Assembly (NCBI GenBank): GCA_003008705.1
Contig: PDUO01000051.1
Location: forward strand, 1,198-65,197
Source of the DNA: Pezicula radicicola
Taxonomy: Eukaryota > Ascomycota > Leotiomycetes > Helotiales > Dermateaceae
Direction: 5' to 3'
Length of the DNA stretch: 64,000 nucleotides
Made by a program: the position numbers and the translations under genes. Within the stretch, counting starts at the first letter, position 1; the number at the start of each line of letters is the position of its first letter. A model generated the notes under the pieces. That model had not been told where the DNA came from, searched no databases, and worked only from the letters and a program-made list of their open reading frames with translations. This document shows positions 46,734 through 55,822 of the stretch, one piece after another.

Positions 46734-47659
46734 AAGGAGGAAAGATTACAGTTAGTTACTCCTATACGGATTGCTTCAGCGTATCGTGGCAAACACTAAC
46801 AACTCGCTCAAGGACAGAAATTTCCCGCAAGAGTCGGTATAGCGTTTGGAACCATCGTCGCAGTATTGATCTGCTGGATCATATTTCTGCCGTTATACGC
46901 TCACCTCTCGTGCGTGCAATCCTCGAGTCTTATGGCAAGGAGATACTCGAGTCTGCAAGCGACCAGTTTCTTGATCTCGCCATCGGGGTGCGACTCCAAA
47001 CAATCAGCGCAAGAGAACTAGTGAAGCTACTTGCCAAGGCGAAAAGGATTGGGTATCAAGAGACGGACATCATCAACGACGAAGACGGTGTCCGTCATGT
47101 CCAGGAACCGAATGCAGGTTCACCGTCAAAGCCCAACGGAATCGAAACCCCGAAACCACGGGCTACAATTGCCGGCCAGCGTCTCCCTCCCTCCACAGCT
47201 TCGACTCAACCTCCCCTCGAAGAGCCTCGAGCCCAAAATTGTACGAACACAGCTCCGGTCCGGCGAGACGAGTCTCTCTTGGCGAACGCACACGTCAATG
47301 CTCCCAATACCCAAAGGGCTGCTCTTTCCGAGAAAGCAGGCCACAGCATTCGGAGCATACAGGGTGCTATGGGTATACAGGATTGTGTACCAACAGCTGC
47401 TAGGACTGCTGGGAAACAAGAAAGGGAGTGCTCAAAGACTGGATCGGAAGCGAGGGTCGCAACTCATGTTGGGAGGTCTAGCAGTGCCTTGAAGAGAACG
47501 CGGCCACAGGACGTGAGAGGTGGAGTGCAGAGCCGACGTCCTAGAAAGCTGGTTCGAGCATTGGCTGGAAAGCCATCTCCGCCGATTTCTGGCCAGTGTC
47601 TCGAGGTAGTCGTCCTATCTGACTCGGAACTAGAATCTGAAGACGATGAAGATCACTAA
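46734..47659 (+). CDS. Unknown basic/acidic-tailed protein, 5' end unresolved
   Basis: One frame is open from 46734 to the TAA at 47657-47659. The coding feel is best from about 46850: YSVWNHRRSIDLLDHISAVI, ILESYGKEILESASDQFLD and ARELVKLLAKAKRIGY form predicted helices. A long low-complexity Pro/Thr/Arg region follows, then a basic patch (RRPRKLVR) and an acidic tail (SDSELESEDDED). There is no in-frame ATG before about 47370, so the start must lie in an unseen upstream exon (ATG at 46713 is in another frame), or the gene is broken. I recognise no family. The composition suggests a nuclear protein, by inference only. Confidence 0.5.
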
Positions 47660-48986
47660 TTAAACCAAGCCCCTTTCTAGTCCAACTTAGTGCCCAGAAG
47701 ACATCATTGTCGGTGGTAATAGCAGTGGGCTACTCGAGGCTTGGAAGGGTTGCTTATCGCGATGAAGGAGAAGAAGGATAGGAGGAGCAGAGGCGGGACG
47801 GGAACCACTTAGAATCTGGTTGGAAATTCGCCGGTGATGGCGCCAGGAGCTGGAGGGACTTCTATCTGCGGATGCCCCCGCCACCCCTAAAAATCTTTCT
47901 TCTCTTTTGGATTTTTGTATTATTAGCAGGAGTAGTTTAGATTTCAGTGCAAATTTCAGCTTGCTTTAAGTTCTAGTAAGTGAGGGGCCAAATTGGGTCC
48001 CAAGGCGCTGGCGGAGCGATGTGTGGCACTATTACCGACTAGGACTTCCCCGCATACGCTCGGGTTTGTACTACTCTTGCCGTGTCCGAGAACTGGCATG
48101 ATAAGTAATCTAAACATTAACCCGCTATAGTTACTATTCTTCCCCGCACGCTCGGGATCTTACTACTCTTGCCTTGTCCAAGAACTAGTGTGATAAATAA
48201 TGATCTAAGCACGATAAAACTGGTCCAGGTGTGGCGAACCGATTTTTTACATACAAAATACATCCGTGCTAACTTAGATCTAGAAAATTAGCTTCTTTAA
48301 TTTATATTATAAAATATAAAAGTAGAGTGTATAGAGGTTCTATATATGATAATTATACTAATTTTTGAAAATGAAGAAAATCGGTTGGGTGGTTGTGGAG
48401 AAAAATAGAAAAATATGATTTTTACCCTTTTTTTTCTACAATATACGTAGAACTCAATAGCTACACATTTATATGCTTTAAATTTGATGCAGATAACGTT
48501 TTTAGTAATTATAATTATCGGAAGATGTTCGTATTAATTAAAATATGTTCTAAGTTGTGAGATATAAAAACGTCAAAAACTGTGATTTTGGTGTGTTTTC
48601 GCCTAGCTCGCTACACAGGGACCCCTCTTATAGTTGCTATTCTTCTCTATACACTCGGGCTCTTACTACTATTAACGCATACTCGGGTTACTATTCATCT
48701 CCGTGCGCTTAGGATCTTACTACTCCTCGGGTTATAGGACAAACAATAGTTTGCAGATTAGGGGCAATAATCCGTCCGAGTCCGTCCAAAATCAACTACA
48801 TAAGAGGAGGGGATCGGTTCGATTAATAAGCTGTGTATGATAATCAGCGGTTTGTATTCCATATAAATCCGACTCTCCATTTCACGAGACAGTTTGCTCT
48901 ATCATCTACAACCACAGAACGTTACATTTGATACTCAGCCTTTCTTTAAACAATCTTAACTTGCAAGAAAAGAAACAAGCAGAATC
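47660..48986. other. Intergenic with degenerate repeats and an A+T element
   Basis: At about 48040-48115, 48130-48210 and 48625-48735 the same degenerate phrase recurs: CTATTCTTC-like, then CGCTCGGG, then TCTTACTACTCTTG. Between the second and third copies lies a 0.4 kb A+T-rich stretch (about 48230-48616). Its ends, GTGTGGCGA and TCGCTACAC, are weakly inverted, so a small DNA element may have inserted into the repeat. No gene seen before the truncated hydrolase. Confidence 0.45.
48230..48616. mobile_element. Possible small TIR element inside degenerate repeats
   Basis: The left end GTGTGGCGAACC and the right end (reverse complement GTGTAGCGAGCT) share a short imperfect inverted repeat around about 385 A+T-rich bases without an ORF. 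No target duplication is evident. A MITE is plausible but the inverted repeat is short. Confidence 0.35.
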
Positions 48987-49084
48987 ATGTCGACCGCACA
49001 AACTGCACCAACCAAATTTGCCAATGTCAATGGGGTGAAGATTGCTTATCGTCGACTCGCTCTAACAGGGAACTTATTACTAGG
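48987..49084 (+). pseudogene. Truncated alpha/beta hydrolase, 5' end only
   Basis: A good ATG context (GAATCATGTCG) opens MSTAQTAPTKFANVNGVKIA followed by YRRLALTGNLLLG. This is the typical start of fungal alpha/beta-hydrolases of the type T-x-F-x-x-VNG-x-x-IAYRRL, followed by PLLLxxHF. Homology stops at 49084, exactly where the LTR-like sequence begins, and is not resumed after 49226. The catalytic part is therefore absent. A leader of about 140 bases with TATAAATCC near 48865 suggests the original promoter is still present. Confidence 0.65.
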
Positions 49085-49225
49085 TGTTAGACAGTGGGTA
49101 TAACGGTCGGCTGGCAGGGATCTGAGAATTTACAAGCAATATAGTATATTTCGGGATAAATTGATAAATATATACTAAACACAAGCTAAAATCTAGTTTG
49201 TGCAAGACTACGTCGCCTTCTAACA
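49085..49225 (-). mobile_element. Solo LTR-like sequence, 141 bp
   Basis: The segment begins TGTTAGACAGTGGGTATAAC and ends GCCTTCTAACA, so both strands show TGTTAGA..TCTAACA termini, as in short Copia-type LTRs. No gag/pol sequence, primer site or second LTR was found next to it. A clean 5-base target duplication is not visible (CTAGG against TTATC). It cuts off the hydrolase gene. Orientation is assigned from the resemblance of the minus strand to Copia LTRs and is uncertain. Confidence 0.5.
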
Positions 49226-49769
49226 TTATCTCCCGAGAAGCAACATTTAATTTTGAAAAATTTAGTGGTACTGTACGGTAGCCGTCGGCCTTCGCTTAGG
49301 GCCTTCCCACATCGACCCTGTGGGGGGGTGGGGGTTGCTTGCTAACGATTAGATTCACGGGAGCAAAGAGAAGGTGGAAGCTAGGTGTAACAGCTGTAAA
49401 GGGTATTATTCAATTTGCGAAATCAATAGGAATGTTTTAATCACTGAGTACATCGAGGAAGACGAGGAGAGGGACGATGAAGAGAGGAAGGGAGGCGGAC
49501 GTGGACATAGGGTAAGAGAGTTGTAGGAGGCAGCAATACTAGAACCTCAGGCTGGATACCGGTTGCGACTGGGAAGTTTTTAAGCCCAGAAGCAATGGCC
49601 AACACCGGAACACGGGGATAGCTTATAGCCTAGTGCAAGAAGCTTACATAGTTAACTTAACTTATTATAAGAAAACAAGACAAAAAGTGCAATCTTGACA
49701 AAGTCTCTATAACAAAAGAAGTCGAGGAAGATACAATAGGGTAGTAAAGTATATATACACATACTAATA
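49226..49769. other. Intergenic, no gene seen
   Basis: Contains a G-rich run at 49320-49335 and purine-rich sequence at 49455-49520. The 3' region of the enoyl-reductase-like gene lies at the right end. Confidence 0.4.
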
Positions 49770-50828
49770 TTAAAGCACCACCACCAATTTCTTCCCCGAG
49801 ACCTTCCCTTCACGAAGCTGATCTATTCCTTGGAGGATACCATCAAAACCGCCGTTAAGGATACGAGTAGGTGGAGCCTTCAGGTGTTGGATGATGGATG
49901 GAAGGCTGGCGTAGAAACGTGCCAGCGCACGACGGTCCGCAGGGTTTGGTGGAAATTTTGGACCGATTGGAGGCAGGAAAGAAAATGCCTCACCGAACGC
50001 GGTGAATATGAGGATAGGCACATAGGTTACTCCTTGAACTTTGGACTTTCCCTGGCCTACTAAGATGACTTTACCGCCGTTGTTTTTCATGACTTGGGCG
50101 CAGAAGTGGGAGGATGAGCCTTCGGAGATACAGTCTAGCGCAATCCTTATGTCAGGGAACGCGGTAGTGATGTCTCGGATCGCGTTTGGGTCACGGTAGT
50201 TGAAGACGCTGTCGGCGCCGTAACTCTTGACAAGGTCGAACGAGTGTGGAGATGCGGTCGTAACGACTCTGTACCCAGCTGCTTTAGCGATTTGTAAAGC
50301 AAACAAGCCTACAGCTGTTGAACCAGAGTAGATGAGAATCGAAGGTGGTTTCTTAGTTTTATCAGATACGGCTGCCTCATCCATCCAGGGGACGTTTAAA
50401 TGAACGTTCAAGGCAAGCATTGCTGTTGTCGCTGGAATGCCATAGGTTGCCGCCTCCTCATCTGATGTGCCTTCAGGTATGCGCCAGGCGAGGTCTCCAT
50501 CGATATTGAGATATTCCGCAAAAGACCCCCGGGTAGGATAAGCGCCACCGTGAACCATGCCTGCAACGCGATCACCAATTTTCCAGTCTCCTTTCGCGCT
50601 CTTTCCAACCTTTGCCACCTCGCCGGCATAGTCGCAGCCGAGCCTGCTATCTTGTGGAGCGAGTAAATCAATGGACTTATGATCGATCGGGTTTATAGCT
50701 ACGGCATGAACCTTGACAAGAATTTGTTGGTCCGAAATCGTCGGAGCAGGTGCCTCCCTAATTTCGGCTCCATGGCCCAACTTCAGAACTCGCGAAAGAA
50801 TACCACGAGTAGTGAATAAGGCCTTCAT
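49770..50828 (-). CDS. Trans-enoyl-reductase-like medium-chain dehydrogenase
   Basis: A single exon of 352 residues starting at MKALFTTRG. The frame stays open upstream to another ATG at 51089 (87 more residues), but those do not look like this family; a mitochondrial presequence there cannot be excluded. GroES-like N-terminal domain: VKVHAVAINPIDHKSID, GCDYAGEVAKVG, IGDRVAGMVHGG. Then a Rossmann domain with YSGSTAVGLFALQIAKAAGY, VVTTASPH and ALDCISEG, and a C-terminal strand GKVSGKKLVVVL. The structural zinc cysteines are absent, as in LovC-type stand-alone enoyl reductases and quinone oxidoreductases. It probably reduces an activated double bond with NADPH. Stand-alone trans-acting ERs usually accompany a PKS, but none is in this window. 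Intact. Confidence 0.85.
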   Translation of the reverse strand: MKALFTTRGILSRVLKLGHGAEIREAPAPTISDQQILVKVHAVAINPIDHKSIDLLAPQDSRLGCDYAGEVAKVGKSAKGDWKIGDRVAGMVHGGAYPTRGSFAEYLNIDGDLAWRIPEGTSDEEAATYGIPATTAMLALNVHLNVPWMDEAAVSDKTKKPPSILIYSGSTAVGLFALQIAKAAGYRVVTTASPHSFDLVKSYGADSVFNYRDPNAIRDITTAFPDIRIALDCISEGSSSHFCAQVMKNNGGKVILVGQGKSKVQGVTYVPILIFTAFGEAFSFLPPIGPKFPPNPADRRALARFYASLPSIIQHLKAPPTRILNGGFDGILQGIDQLREGKVSGKKLVVVL

Positions 50829-51835
50829 GTTGAAGCCAGTGGTCTTGTATTGTATGAGTAGATTCCGTAGCGGATTTCTGTTCAAGAAATTTTCTCGTGA
50901 GCACGAAGAACAGTTCTTCGACACACCGGCATGTTTGCTTCGGTCTAGAAATATATGTATGTTAGAGAATAGCTCCACTTGCGCTTTGATGTGGTTGTTT
51001 TCGGCATAACACTTCCACCGTGGCCGGCGAGAGTGATAGCGTTGAATGAATATTGGCGCTCGTCTTGGAATAGTCTGTGCATTAGTCATGCAAATGGACT
51101 TAGTAAATAGGCTCTAAGCTTTAATCTAATATAAGCTTAATTATAGAGTTATTAATTGTATTGGTCAATTCGGTAATTAGTGAACTCGTCGGAACAATCA
51201 ATGCCCGCTAACAATGCCGAATGATTAGTGAACAACCACCCGTTCTAAATTCTTAGCCCGGACACAGTATCCCCTCCGCCGTATCCCGACCATCGTATAT
51301 TGGCCAACGCTTGGGCTATAGGGACGTGCAATGAAGTATCGATCAAATAGAGTAATTCTAGCTAATAAACTTCCTGTATTTGCCTCTGAGACGCGTTAGG
51401 CGATTATAGACGAGCAGAGTGTCGAATCCTTGCCTACATGGCCAATACATGATGGTCACACTAATAGGAATGCCTGAATAGCCTTAAGTGACGTCTATAT
51501 ATTTAAAACATTTAAAATAAAGATTATAACCTTAAAATTATATAATATAATTATTTTATATATATATTTATTATTTTATTTTACCTTTTACTTTATATTT
51601 TATAACTCTAATATATAATTTAATTTTCTCTTTTATATAATATTATTTATAATAACTTTTTATTTCTTTTATAAAATTAATGGAAATAAAGATAAGAATT
51701 AATTTAATAAATTTTATAAAAAGGAACTATAATATAATATATTAGACAACTAAAAGTAAGGTAACTTAAATTTCCTATTATAAGTTTTAAAGAAAAGAAA
51801 AAAAAGCTATTAAGAAACTTCCTCTCTCGGCCCCT
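50829..51835. other. Intergenic with A+T island
   Basis: Upstream region of the reductase, then a RIP-like A+T island at about 51500-51790 that reaches the 3' end of the carotenoid-oxygenase relic. No gene seen. Confidence 0.5.
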
Positions 51836-53849
51836 TTACATCCCCTTACCCTCAATAAAGGACCCATGAGGACCAAGAGCATACAATAGGGCATGTCTGC
51901 TCTTGCAACCTCCTTCAAGTCTCTTCCATCTAAGGCCACGAGGATACTCTTCGTTCCCTTCCTATCAATGACGATAGTCAAAACCACACCATCATCCTCC
52001 TCCGTAGAACCAGGCCTAGCGACAAAAACTGGCTCGCAAGGGCAACTTTCTCCATCTTCCGGTTGCCACCTGACGAATTTTCCCGTGAGCCAATCCGTCT
52101 TGGCGATGCTGCCGAAAAATGCAGCTTGCACGGTCTTGATACCGGCACTGTACCGTCCTATGGGTACTTCAGTGCCAGGACTTGCTGCTCCGTTGCCTCC
52201 ACACGCATAGACATAGCGATATCCAGGTACCATCGACATGTCTTTCCGGATTCGCGGGAGCTCCATCGCGACTCCTGGAATTGCTTGAGCGGTTGTCGCG
52301 CGTCGGACTTTGTTTACATCTCCTTTGTTGACGGCTGAGAGTTCGTATCTGACTAGAGTTCCGTCCATGAATGGTCTAGCGGGGTCGAGGACGTTGCTCA
52401 AATTATACTCCCTGTAAGGGACATAATCGCCCTCGTAGCTGCAGAGATCCACGTGCACATTGACGTCTCCTGTAGCCTCGTCGACGTAGTCATATGCGTT
52501 GACAGAGTGAAAGAACATGAAATTGGAAGATTCGTAGGTGGCAACACTTTGAAGGAGATTAGTTACAAGCCATTTTACTGGGTAATTCGGCTACGTACTG
52601 TTTCCCATCTGATTTGCGCAGAACGAAGAACTTTGTTGTCACTCCTTCTTCATATTCGATCATTTCCATCACCTGTTTTGTCATGTCGCTGATGTCCATA
52701 TGGAGGGGCTTGATACCAAAGTTAGCCCCAAGGTCACGAGTATAGTTTTCTAGAAGCAATGAAAGAATATACATTACGGATAAAGACAACATAGTCTTGA
52801 GTCATAGCCAAGGAATGAATGTAGCATGGTGGGCATGGAAGAGCAGTTTTCCACAAAAGCTTGGCTGGGTTTGCCTTGAAATCGAGTGCAAAGACAAACA
52901 ATACGCCTTCTTTGGAGATCAGATAATTGTACTGGGTCCCACGCTTCCGATCCTTGGGTGGATGCGCGCAGATGCCGAAGCCAGCTAGCTCGGCATCTAT
53001 GTCGGCGTATGTCAGGAGTCTCTTTGGCTCTAATGTCTCTGCATCGCAGACTTGAAGCATGTTGAAGTCGGTAAACACCATAACCTATTTGCTCATATTA
53101 ATTCCTGCTTGTAAGGTGCGGGAAGAGCAGTACACGTGCCTCTCCTTCCTCGGGATTTAGAGAAGCTGTACCTCGTGAAAGTGGATTTTTGTCTTTAGGC
53201 AAATGCATCCCCCTGCGTGGTACAACATTGAGATTGGCCGCATCTGGCTCGAGGTATCCATTCGGCAACCACAATGATTGCTATACGTAAAGATTAAGTA
53301 CTTGCTTGATATCTCATGGATTTGGAGTGAGCTTAATACGAACCTGTGCGCCAAGCAGTGCTGAGCACGGATCCTGAGCATCTTTCAAAGGAGTATTTGC
53401 GTTGAGACCGAACATTGTGACAGACAAGAATCCTTCTTTCTTTGCTCGACGAATGACACCTTCGGTAGTATGACGGCTAATGTAACGCACTTGGCCGTTC
53501 TGGAATGTGAATTTGTGCAGCATGCCCAAGCCATCAAAGAAGTGCTGTAAGGTAGCAGGAGGCTTCGAGCCATCCTCTGATAGAGGAATGACGAATTTCC
53601 CTGCGCCGACTCTATTGAGTGTTCAGAAATTTTGAGTACATCAAATACTTTAGGCCCTTCTGAGACTTACCGCATAAAAGATCCCTTCAATCATGTAGGC
53701 CATGTCCCTCCCGTCACACAACTCATCTCGCTAGGCGTTTCCGCAACGTCCCTCAGATACGGTGGGATATATTTTAGGTCCTCAAGGCCAACCCAATAAT
53801 TACTGTAGGGCGCCTTTGGGGCAGCACTGTGCATCTGAGTAGCAGCCAT
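51836..53849 (-). pseudogene. Carotenoid oxygenase relic
   Basis: ATG at 53849 opens a recognisable carotenoid cleavage dioxygenase (RPE65 family) read through several ordinary introns: SNYWVGLEDLKYIPPYL, KFVIPLSEDGSKPP, QHFFDGLGMLHKF, then GFGICAHPPKDR, YIHSLAMTQDYVVF and FMFFHSVNAYD. Three of the four iron-binding His are therefore present (AHPPKD, IHSLA, FHSVNA). Lesions: TGA at 53691-53693, where GTWPT-LKGSF should have Trp; a frame change near 52765 (VYSFIAS against VYILSLLLEN); and one near 51885 that throws the last motif GPHGSF, holding the fourth His, out of frame. An active enzyme would cleave carotenoids or stilbenes with Fe(II) and O2. Not functional as read. Confidence 0.8.
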
Positions 53850-55822
53850 TCTCAGAGCAGTGGATCGATCAGGATAAGGTCTGCAGTGAGAAGATTGAAG
53901 ATGCGGTGAGATGTCTGTCTATTGAACCTTTAGATATGACGTTTGAAGCCAAAAGATCTCAACTTTATGGATTCAAGAAACTGAGATTCGGAATTCCGAA
54001 TTGTCCAAAGGTATATCGCTCCTATGTCGTCCCGCAAATATGTTTAGGGGTATGAAGAAACTTAGTATCCCATAAAGCATTGCGGAACGGAACGGCGTAT
54101 AACCGAACCAATCAATATGATAGAATTGAAATCCAGACGCGTGTCGAGGGCAGCGGCCCGGGGATATATCGGGAGGGAAGTGGTGTATTTGAAATCAGTA
54201 GATTTTACTTGCTTGACGCCCCCATCGTATCTAGTTTATTTGGGGGGGGGGGATAGCAAAAAGAGATTGAAGTTTATATACAATACAAAATATTTTCCGT
54301 ACTGTCTTGGCTACAAGGCCTGATAAATTCAATTGGCATGTAGGTAGTATAGTCAGCTTCAAAATTGTTTTCAACTCTCTGTATTATATTGAGTCATCTA
54401 TCTACGAATTGAACCGCTTTTGTTATTATTACTTTTACAGACTGCATTTGCGTAAAATACAGCTTCGCAGAAACATTCGAAATTGAAAGTTCTGCATGTA
54501 TCTCAGCCAGCTTAGAGCCTTCAAATGTTTGTTTCATTGCGCCACCTAAATCCCGCAATCGATATTCGCGTAACTAAACTCTCCCGCGGGGAGTTCATCC
54601 ACTTCCCTAGATCTCGGGGCAGTAGTCTCCCCGGCATTGTTCCCCAGCTGCCTCCTTTTGACATCCTCCATTTACACATCGCGTAAGGCAGACTAGATAT
54701 TGGACTACTTTCTTCTTATATCGAGCTATATCTTTTCCCTATTATGGCAGTTAGCAACCTTCCTTGCGAATCATCAGAATTTCCGATCAGTCAACCAATA
54801 ACTTTTACCCCTGAATCATTGGGATCCACCACCACGATGGAGATAACGTCAACAACTTCACTTGCACCTTGGGTAGTACAAGCTTCTTATACTTGCCCTA
54901 ACATTTCCCCCTGCTAACTTCATTGTCAGAATTGGCCCATGTGGTGACGCATCCTTATCCTCCTTAATGTAATAAAATTAAAATAACTTAAACTAAAGAT
55001 TTTCTTATATATTATTATAAGAATTTTATTTAAATTTTATATTAAGTTTATATAAATAAAATTATATTATAATTTAGTATTTAAACTTAAATATTAGTAG
55101 TTTTATAATTAAATCTTTTTATTAATATATATAAAAGTAACTCTTATTTAATTTAATATAATAACTTATATATATATTATACTTTTATTTTTTAGTCTCC
55201 TTATAGGTCTTCCTACTAGTGTATATGAAAGTAACTCTCGTTTAGCTTAGTACGGCAACCTACGTGTACGTTGTGCTTTTGCTTTTTAGCCTCCTTGCGA
55301 GTCTTCCCACTAACGTATATTGAAAGCGGCTCTCGTTTAGCTTAGTATGGCAACCTACGTGTATGTTGTACTCTTGTTTTTTAGTCTCCTTACGGGTCTT
55401 CCTACTAACGTATATGAAAGCAGCTCTCGTTTGACTTAGTACGGCAACCTACGCGTACGCCGTACTCATGTGAAGAATTGGCGCCGATGATGGTTGACCT
55501 GGATCGGCGTGTGATATTGTCGGCTTGGTGTGAGCTAGCCAGAGTCCCTATGTATCTCGAGCGGTGCCGTTGTGCCGTGGTAATTGGGTAATTCCGAGCG
55601 GGACAATCGATGGTTTCGGCCTTACCTTGACTTATCTAAGAGAAGCGATGAATGGGAAATCGCTGGGTAGGTCTGTTGAACAAGTATATAAAGCTCGAGG
55701 AACGACCACGACATCAGGCACAACAACCAAGTGAACACCTAGACAATCATCCATCCTTTTAGAGACCTGTCTCCCAAATCATTCACCTATCGCCTTCTAT
55801 TCGCAACTTGACCCAGTCAATC
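53850..55822. other. Intergenic with G-run, A+T island and tandem repeat
   Basis: No gene seen. It holds a G-run at 54241-54251, an A+T island at about 54965-55195 and a tandem repeat at 55126-55475 (separate entry). A TATATAAAG box at 55685-55693 lies about 130 bases upstream of the giant gene start and is its likely core promoter, followed by a CAACAACCAAG leader. Confidence 0.5.
55126..55475 (+). repeat. Four-copy tandem repeat, about 95-bp unit, with graded A+T conversion
   Basis: The unit begins near GTATATGAAAG(T/C)(A/G) and includes CTCTCGTTTAGCTTAGTA, then GGCAACCTACGTGTA. Copies start at about 55126, 55221, 55315 and 55410 (spacing 94-95). Copy 1 is almost wholly A+T (TATATAAAAGTAACTCTTAT), while copies 2-4 keep most G and C. 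Differences are mostly C/T and G/A. The mutated copy adjoins the A+T island on its left, so the boundary of the RIP-like zone runs through this array. Confidence 0.75.

Noticed and set aside
50829..51089. 87-residue N-terminal extension of the enoyl reductase
   Set aside because: The extension has no family similarity, and the family starts at MKAL. A targeting peptide cannot be excluded, but the shorter start is preferred.
52745..52775. 28-base intron in the carotenoid oxygenase that would repair the frame
   Set aside because: Too short, and it would delete residues expected between the HSLAMT motif and the next strand. A frameshift explains the data better.
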